The notes beneath the pieces are model-generated. The model saw only the letters and a list, made by a program, of their open reading frames with translations, had not been told where the DNA came from and made no database searches. Positions 56,902 to 64,000 of a stretch of 64,000 nt of DNA are shown piece by piece. Where the stretch lies: the NCBI GenBank assembly GCA_019973155.2, contig BPQB01000005.1:62001-126000 (forward strand), read 5' to 3'. The position numbers and the translations under genes are program-made. This DNA comes from Phanerochaete sordida (taxonomy: Eukaryota > Basidiomycota > Agaricomycetes > Polyporales > Phanerochaetaceae). Within the stretch, counting starts at the first letter, position 1. Every line of letters starts with the position of its first letter.

Positions 56902-59477
56902 ATGGCTCGGCCACGACGCGCTGCGACTAAGCGAGCCCAGCCTGCAGAACTGACAGACGACGCCGACGCGAGCGACTACGAAGAGGCGGCGCCGCCCCCC
57001 AAGCCTGCGAAACGCGCTGCGAAGAAGCGAGGCCGACGCGCCGCACCGGACGACGACTCGGATGCGAGCGAGGCAGAGGCGCGTCCGAAGCCTGCGAAAC
57101 GCGTGCGACGCGGCAAGAAGACGCAGGCGGGGCTCGAGAAGCTCGTTGACATGCCCGTGGACGTCATCTGGTTGGTGAGTGGCCAGTGCTCTGTGCCGCT
57201 TGGAGGCCCAACTCATCGTGCCCGCGGTTTAGCTCGCCCACAAGCTGTTGCCAATCGACATCCTCCACCTGTCCCGAACTTGCAAAACCCTTCACGGGTT
57301 CTTCAACAGCCGGAACTCTGAACAATGCTGGAATGTTGCTGCGAAGAACGTCTACGAGCTGCCTCCGCTGCCTGCGGGCCTGAGCTGGTCTGCCTATGCG
57401 GCATTCATGTTCTCCACTATGTGCCAGGTAGGCTCAGCTCACGGCTTTTACGGAATATATGAATGGTGATGCTGATCTGTCTATGCTAGGGCTGTGGAAA
57501 AGGCGGATGCGACGCCATGATTTGGGACTGCTTAGCTCGCTATTGCAAGGCTTGCAAGAGGGAGTACGTATCCAACCTTTTGTGCTTGAATGCCACAATG
57601 TGACTTACTCACTCTTAGAAATTCGATATTGCACACCACAAAACACGATCGCCTATGCACGCTCGAGAGGGCATTGCCCGACACGAACATCCCATACCCC
57701 TTGAATCAGATGCCACTCCACTGTTTTGTGCCAGTCATGGACACGGAGCAAAGTTTATTCGAGCGTGAGGGTATCAGTGAGGCGTACCGCCAGCTCCCTC
57801 TTCGCAGTGACTAAATTGATTTAATTAGCACGCCACTTTCGGTACAACGGAAACTGGGACTACTCCAAGACGCACACAGCAAAGCTGCGCAGTGCGCTCG
57901 CCAATATGCCGACAGAGAAGATGTACGAATACCTGGAAGCCAAGGCCAAGATCCTGCGCACGCAGCGCGAGGTATTGTACTCTCCAGCATAAACTTACTT
58001 CTATATCCCTGACAAGTACCCTAACAGTCGGCTCCGCTTCTCGTGAAGTTCAAGGAAGACAACAAAGCTGTGCGTGCAGGCGAGCGACTACACAATCAGA
58101 ACGCCAGATACGCCAGTATCAAAGAGAAGCTTACTGACTTGGGTTGGGGCGAGGAAATGGCCCTTATGCCCGCGAAGGCACTCCGCTCTCACCCTCTGGT
58201 AGCGCAGCCGAAGCTGCTTACAGATCGAAGTACGTCCTTGGCTCGTCTTCGTGATCTGATGTTGACGAGTTCATCGCCGTTCCAGTCTGGAATAATATTC
58301 AGACCCAGCTCGTGGCCTTCATGGTCAATCACCAGCAAGACAGGCTATACCGCGAGAACAAATTTCTGATCAGGGAGCGATTGCAGAAGATGCTGAACGT
58401 CATAGCTGACGTTGCACCTCACCGCGACGGGGACCCGTCCGCTTTCCAGATCGCCATCGGGATCTCCAAGGTACAGGAGAAATTACGCTTGCCTCCTGGC
58501 ACTACTGTAACCGAAGAGGATTTCGGCTTCCTGAAGTCCGAGTTGCCCGCCTTTGTCGCCAAACATCGAGCCGACGCGATCGAGCACCTGTCGGGACTCA
58601 TCAGGGCAAAAGTCAAGGTCGCGAAGTCCACGGATCCGCTGTCCTTGGCGGTGGCCACCAAGTTCAGATGCACGCACTGCAGAAGTTACCTTCAATATCC
58701 CAAACTGCTCGCACACTCCTGCTCCAACGCTCCGAAGCCCGTCTTCGACGAGCGTGACCATTGTCTAGAGCTGACAGCGGCGATCCTTCCCTGCCGCGTC
58801 TACGCAGCGTCCGATTTCCAGGACGATGTCGACATACTCCAACGGATTGTGAAGCTCTGCGGCCTGGACGTGTCGAAGGCGACGACTGCACAGCTTGATG
58901 CATCACCAGCTCGCCTGATGTGTGCGAAGCACAACGACAAAGGCGCTGTCGGTGTGATGGCCTGGCGCATCATGGTGAGTCTACACTGTATATTGCGGGG
59001 GTGTCGGGTCCGGAACTGACATCGACTGACCCCTGGGACAGTATCATCATATCAGAGACAGCCGCGCCTATAATCAATGCAACCTGGATGACATTCGTGC
59101 CGTGCCAGAGGATCAGTGTGCAGTCGCAAGACCGCTTGAAGATATCGCCTGGGCACAAAAGGAAGATATGCTCGCGACCAGATACATCTGGCGATGTACA
59201 CACTGCAGCGAGGCTAACAAGCGCAAGGATGAAATTATTGGTCATATCACAGCTAGGTCCGTCTGTTTGTAACCTCACCGTATGTATAGGAAAGCTGACG
59301 TTCGTCTCCAGCCATGGGATTCAAGTGCCAGGCGAGGATGACTGGAAGCGAGCCTTTGATCAGGATCCGGAAGCGATCCTCCTCCTGGATATGACCAAAC
59401 GCGAAGAGCTGACCTTGGACAAGAAATATGCAGCACGACTCAAAAAGGGTACTGCTATCTTTACCAAGCTCTCGTAG
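56902..59477 (+). CDS. F-box protein with Cys/His clusters, tandem paralogue 1
   Basis: About nine exons, roughly 680 aa. N terminus is basic then acidic (MARPRRAATKRAQPAEL, DDADASDYEE, KKRGRRAAPDDDSD). The F-box spans about residues 75-125: GLEKLVDMPVDVIWL, then PIDILHLSRTCKTLHGFFNS. A Cys cluster follows at once: GCGKGGCDAMIWDC and ARYCKACKRE. The middle is helical (LRSALANMPTEKMYEYLEAK, KEKLTDLGWGEEM, NIQTQLVAFMVNHQQDRLYR). Near the C terminus are CTHCRSYLQYPKLLAHSC and CTHCSEANKRKDEIIGH, zinc-finger-like spacings. It ends KGTAIFTKLS. Such proteins would link a target to Cullin-1 through Skp1; target unknown. The F-box plus Cys cluster recalls a widely expanded Agaricomycete family. Introns all preserve frame where checked. 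Confidence 0.8.
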
Positions 59478-59727
59478 TACAGAACAGTTTCAGCACCATC
59501 TTAACCGTCATCTTGCCTACAAGTACCGTGGCAATATCATGCGAAAATGCGGCGCTTGGGTTGTAGTACTGTCGATGCCAATATCGACGTGTGAATGTGA
59601 ATAGTTACCCTCCAGGACAGTGGCAGCTTGCAATAATGAATATCTTTAAGCTTTGTGGAAATTGCTCTCTGACGCTCATTCTCACTCTGACCTGAACCGC
59701 CACCTCACATATACTCTCAACGCGAAA

Positions 59728-62167
59728 ATGAATCGCCCACGACGCGTCGCGACCAAGCAGCCATCGCCTGCTGACGATACCGATGGCGCGCGCAACCTGG
59801 ATGTAGCAGATGACGCGCCTCGCAAGTCCACGAACCATGCGCGGCGCACCCACAAGTCGCGCGCCGGCCTCGAGAAGCTTGTCGACATGCCTCTGGACTT
59901 CATCTGGCTGGTGCGTACCTGCCGTCTTGCGCTGAAACTGTCGAAGCTTAGCTCTCCGGGCTATGCAGCTCGTGTTCAAGCTGCAGCCGCTTGACCTGCT
60001 CCGCCTCGCCGCGACGTGCAAGACCCTGCGCGGCTTCTTCATGAGCCGCAACTCCGTCGAGTACTGGAAGGTTGCTGCGCAGAACGTCGAGGATCTGCCT
60101 CCGCCGCCGGAACGGCTGAGCTGGCCCGCGTATACGGCCTTCATGTTCAGTCCTATCTGCCAGGTCAGTCCGTTCGGAGGTTTCGCTGGGCATGTATTGA
60201 CCACAACGTGGTTGCGTAGGGATGCGGCAAGGGTGGCTGCGATAATATGTTATGGAATTGCTTTGCTAGATATTGCAAGCCTTGTCAGCGCGAGTATGTA
60301 TCGGGGGCACGACATCAATCCGTGGCGTACTCATTCCTTCGTCAGGGTCCTGTTGTACACTAGCCGCTACGATGACGTCCTCAATCTGGAGGCCGCGTTT
60401 CCCGGTGTGCATATCGCATACCCTTGGAATCAACTGTCGCTTTCCTACGTCGTTCCCCATATTCCGGGCGAAGGGCACTACCAGATCGCGATAGATCGAC
60501 TTCGACGCGCGCTGGAGAGAATGTCTCCTGAAGAAGCCTTCCGTTTCATCGAAGCTGAGGCAGCAGCGTTGCGGAGTGCGGAGGAGGTAACGGCATCCTC
60601 ATAATGACGCTTTGGCAGGCTCACAGATGTGATTTTCTAGCTAGCATGGCACCTCAAGAGGTGGAAGCGGGAGTCAGAGGCCACTCGCGCGGCCCATTTA
60701 GAGCAAGTCCGAGAACAGAGATGCAAGAGGTGAGTTTCCACGGCTAGCTATAGGACCCGGTACTGAATTCATGGACTGAATGCAGCATCAAGGAGAAGCT
60801 CATCGAACTTGGCTGGGGAAATGAGCTGAAGCGCATGAAACAGCAAACACTCAGCTCCCATCGTCTTGTCGCCCAATCCAAGCCTTTAACAGAACGAAGT
60901 ACGTGGCAAGCAGATCATCAGGATTACTATTCCCGAACTGAATGACTTCACAGTCTGGCAGAACATACAAGACGAGCTAGTTGCCTTCATGGTCGACCAC
61001 CAACAGGATCGACTATACAAGCAGCATGGGAAAGTCGTCAAGGAGAGACTGCTGACAATGCTGAAAGTGGCTGAAGCCATCCATTCCTTTGATTTGCCTG
61101 GGCCGTCTCCGCACCAGGTTGCGATTGCCATTCCTGAGGTCCAGCAGATTCTACGTCTACCCGGCGACGCAGTCGTCACAGAAGATAACTTCGCATTCCT
61201 GTCGACTGTGCTTCCCGCCTTTGTTACACAGTGGAAGAAGACCGCGACAACGCACTTAGCAGATCTCATCAATGCCAAGCTGGAACTCCCGGAAGCGGTC
61301 GATCCACTCTCCCTTGCCGTCGCTAGCATGTTCACGTGCAAATATTGCAGAATGTCCCTGCGATACCCTCGTCTGCTGACTCACACTTGTACTGGACACC
61401 CGAAGACGACTTACGAAGAGCGACGCAACTATAGCAAGGAGCTTGTGGGGAAGACTTTCCCCGATAGACATTGCACCGGAGCTTCCTTCCAGGACGAAAT
61501 AAAGCTACTCCAGAAACTGATCGAGCTTCACGGTCTTGATGCGAAGACAACGACCAGAGAGCAGCTTGACAGTTCGGATATGCGCCTGACGTGTGTGCGC
61601 CACAAGCAAGACGGTGCCGTTCGTGTCATGTCATGGTCTCAAATGGTAAGCCCTAGTGAAGGACAGGTTTCGGACCGCCAGTAACACATTGACCTTGTCC
61701 TGCAGTTCGATCACTATAAAAACGAAACATGGACTTGGTGCCCATATGACGACATTCAAGCCATACCGCAGGAACAGCGTGACCTAGCAAAGTCCCTAGA
61801 GCAAGCAGCGTGGGATCGGAGAGAGCGAAAAATGGAAAACAAGAGTATCTGGCAGTGCAAGCATTGCACAAAGTCTACCGCTTCACCCAAGGCTGCGATC
61901 CTGGAACATCTCATGTCCGAGTGCGTTCTGACTCCATTCACGGCTCAGGTCGAAGTCCGCGTACAGTTACTGATTTTCCACACATGCATGCGTAGGCATC
62001 AGATAGATTCTCCTGGTGAACATGATCTGCAACGATCATGTCAGTATGACGAGCCCCTCGAAGTTGTTGTCCTCCTGGACGAGGATAAGCGAGAGGAACT
62101 CGAGCTTGATGGGCAGTACAAAACAGAGATCGAGGCTGGCATCGCAGCGTTCGTGAACCTCCGGTGA
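59728..62167 (+). CDS. F-box protein with Cys/His clusters, tandem paralogue 2
   Basis: Second member of the array, about 640 aa. N terminus MNRPRRVATKQPSPADDTDG, shorter than in paralogue 1. F-box: GLEKLVDMPLDFIWL, then PLDLLRLAATCKTLRGFFMS. Cys cluster: GCGKGGCDNMLWNC, ARYCKPCQRE. Helical middle: LRRALERMSPEEAFRFIEAE, KEKLIELGWGNEL, NIQDELVAFMVDHQQDRLYK. C-terminal clusters: CKYCRMSLRYPRLLTHTC and CKHCTKSTASPKAAILEH. End: GIAAFVNLR. Compared with paralogue 1 it lacks the FEREGIS|TRH junction: the loop is one exon reading PHIPGEGHYQIAIDRLRRAL. Otherwise intron positions correspond. Intact by inspection. Confidence 0.8.
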
Positions 62168-62585
62168 TTGTAGAGCGAGGCGTAGTTTTTCTATGGATTC
62201 TGTGAGTATGTCGTAGTTATGTCTTCTCAAATGTTTAAACATGTAGCCCCGAGCCTGATTCGGAATTGCGACGCGATTCGTCGTCTCAACGCATGTTTGC
62301 TGAGTTTCTCGGAGGTAGCGAGCTTTTGGCGTCCACGACCTGTATCACAGAGGCCGCCAGTAGATCTTTGGACGCGCTCGAGACTTTTTGGGGCGAGGCC
62401 TTGAGGAACGAAGTACACTTGTGAGCCGCGTCGCGTCGCACGCGAGCTCGTCGCGCTCATTAGTTTTTGTGACGGCAGCCGTTACTCGCGCGAGCGTGAC
62501 GGAAACAGGTTTCGACGCGCTTGTCTTCCGCCTTCTTGCTTCCCCCCTTTCCCTCTTGCTCCTGGATCCACACCAGCGCACACAA
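62168..62585. other. Intergenic region between F-box genes 2 and 3
   Basis: About 420 bp, probably the promoter of F-box gene 3. The last 60 bp are pyrimidine-rich (CTTCTTGCTTCCCCCCTTTC). No gene was recognised. Confidence 0.4.
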
Positions 62586-64000
62586 ATGTCTAGACCCAAG
62601 CGTTCTGCAGCAAAGCGAGTGCGTCATGCTGCGGCGGACGACGATGACGACGGTCTCGACGCAAGCGTCGGAGAGCCTGAGGCGCGCCGCAGCCGAACGA
62701 AGCGTCCCCGTCGCGGCAGAGATTCGCGAGCAGGTCTTGAGAAGCTCATTGACATGCCTCTTGATGTCATCTACCTGGCAAGTGCTGCCAGGCTCGAGAA
62801 GTATTGCTCTGCCTAACGCCACTCCATACCTCCCAGGTCGTATGTCATTTACATCCGCTCGACCTTCTTCACCTGGCAAGGACATGCAAGAGCCTGCGCG
62901 GATTCTTCATGTCTCGCGACTCTGAACGCTTCTGGAAAGCTGCAGCTAGAACACTGGGTGACCTTCCACCCCCACCCGAAGCTATGAGCTGGCCTGCCTA
63001 CACGGCCTTCATGTTCTCTTCAACCTGCCAGGTGAGTCGGTCGGCAACGTTGCGTCTAAAGCTGGGCTTACCATATGCACCACACATCAGAATTGCGGAA
63101 GAGGGAGCTGCGAGGCCATGTTCTGGGACTGTCTGGCACGATATTGCCCTTACTGTAAGCTTAAGTGCGTACTCAATGCTCGTAGGCTGGCCACATTTCG
63201 GCTGGCTGATCTGGTGCCAGGATCTCCGTGTTGCACACCCGCAAGTACGACGCAGTCAGGACTTTGGGAACAGCACTTGAAGGGGTGAACATTCCGTTTC
63301 CGTTGGACCAAATCCCACTACACTTCGCCATACCTGTCATGGACACGGAACAGAAGAAGTTTGAAGGCGACGGCATCAGTGGGTCGATTACTGTTCTTCT
63401 CGTGGCCTGCATGCGAGTCACATTCAGTGGAGGCTTTCAAACAACACGAGGGCTGGAGCTACTCCCGCATTGAACTCGACAAGTTGCGGGCTTCCATGAC
63501 CACCCTGCCACCCGAGGATGTATTCGGGTTCATTCAGGCCAAAGCCAAGGCGCTGCGGACCAGACGTGATGTATGCATTGTCTTGTTCTTCACATGCACG
63601 ACACGTCCTGACGATATCTTGCAGCAAACGCCGTCTCTCGTGCAGTGGAAGAAAGAGGACAAAGCTCTTCGCGCCGGTGAACGACAGCAACTACTAAATT
63701 CTAGATACGAAAGGTGCGCAAATCATGCTGAAGCCGCGGTACTTCCCAATTCCAAAGACATCCTCGCGTAGCATCAGGCAAAAGCTCGTCGAGCTAGGCT
63801 GGGAAGAAGAGCTAGACATCCTCGGTCCCAGGGCGCTTTCTTTGCACCCGCTGGTTGCACAAGCGAAGTCGCTGACGGATAGAAGTATGTTCACTGTCTT
63901 TTGATCCGCGTATGACGCTCACTGGGCCGACTATCGTTAGTTTGGGCGAATATACGTCCGCAGCTGGTGGCCTTGCTGTTCGAGTGCCAGCAGGACCGGC
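62586..64000 (+). CDS. F-box protein with Cys/His clusters, tandem paralogue 3 (cut by window end)
   Basis: Third member, 5' part only. N terminus MSRPKRSAAKRVRHAAADDD, then acidic and basic runs. F-box: GLEKLIDMPLDVIYL, then PLDLLHLARTCKSLRGFFMS. Cys cluster: NCGRGSCEAMFWDC, ARYCPYCKLK. Next VLHTRKYDAVRTLGTALEG, IPFPLDQIPLHFAIPVMDTE, LRASMTTLPPEDVFGFIQAK, RQKLVELGWEEELDI and the start of the NIRPQLVALLFECQQDR exon, which runs off the right edge. The first Cys is preceded by Asn rather than Gly. An intron at about 63,379-63,431 restores frame to MEAFKQHEGWSYSRI, so the gene appears intact as far as visible. Confidence 0.78.

Overview
The window is fungal nuclear DNA, most likely from an Agaricomycete (mushroom-forming basidiomycete; a wood-decay lineage is plausible but is inference). 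Reasons: most genes are cut by many 45-65 bp GT-AG introns, genes are dense on both strands with short divergent promoters, coding DNA is GC-rich, and cytochrome P450s and F-box genes are expanded. No rRNA, tRNA, CRISPR or bacterial-type operon was found. Gene spans run from start codon to stop codon and include introns; boundaries were read by eye.

Left half (1-34.9 kb) is mainly conserved housekeeping: an Ede1/Eps15-like EH-domain endocytic protein (-, cut by the left edge), a UBE2C/Ubc11-type E2, a small proline-rich hypothetical, TMA7, a GPI-anchored GH13 enzyme of the AgtA glucanotransferase type, the CCR4-NOT scaffold Not1, a secreted S9-like alpha/beta hydrolase divergent from a GH88/GH105-like protein, a 179-aa conserved hypothetical, a gene-poor stretch with a degenerate direct repeat, a P450 (CYP-1), an MFS sugar transporter, the flippase subunit CDC50, a Hook dynein adaptor and RNA 3'-phosphate cyclase.

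Middle (34.8-47.4 kb): a tandem segmental duplication carries two P450s (CYP-A, CYP-B) between the cyclase gene and a PGM2-type phosphohexomutase. The junction can be read: sequence from the mutase 5' flank is joined to a copy of the end of the cyclase last exon near 39,028. A 379-bp TA-flanked MITE-like element sits 20 bp past the mutase stop, followed by MCMBP.

Right part (47.4-64 kb) looks like rapidly changing accessory DNA: a repetitive membrane protein I do not recognise, a truncated P450 relic, a broken F-box fragment fused to a P450 promoter copy, two more P450s (CYP-C, CYP-D), and three tandem F-box genes with cysteine/histidine clusters, the last cut by the right edge.

The observations most worth following are the duplication junction, the chimeric relics near 47.4 and 51.2 kb, the repeat membrane protein, the MITE, and the paired active-site substitutions in the GH13 enzyme.
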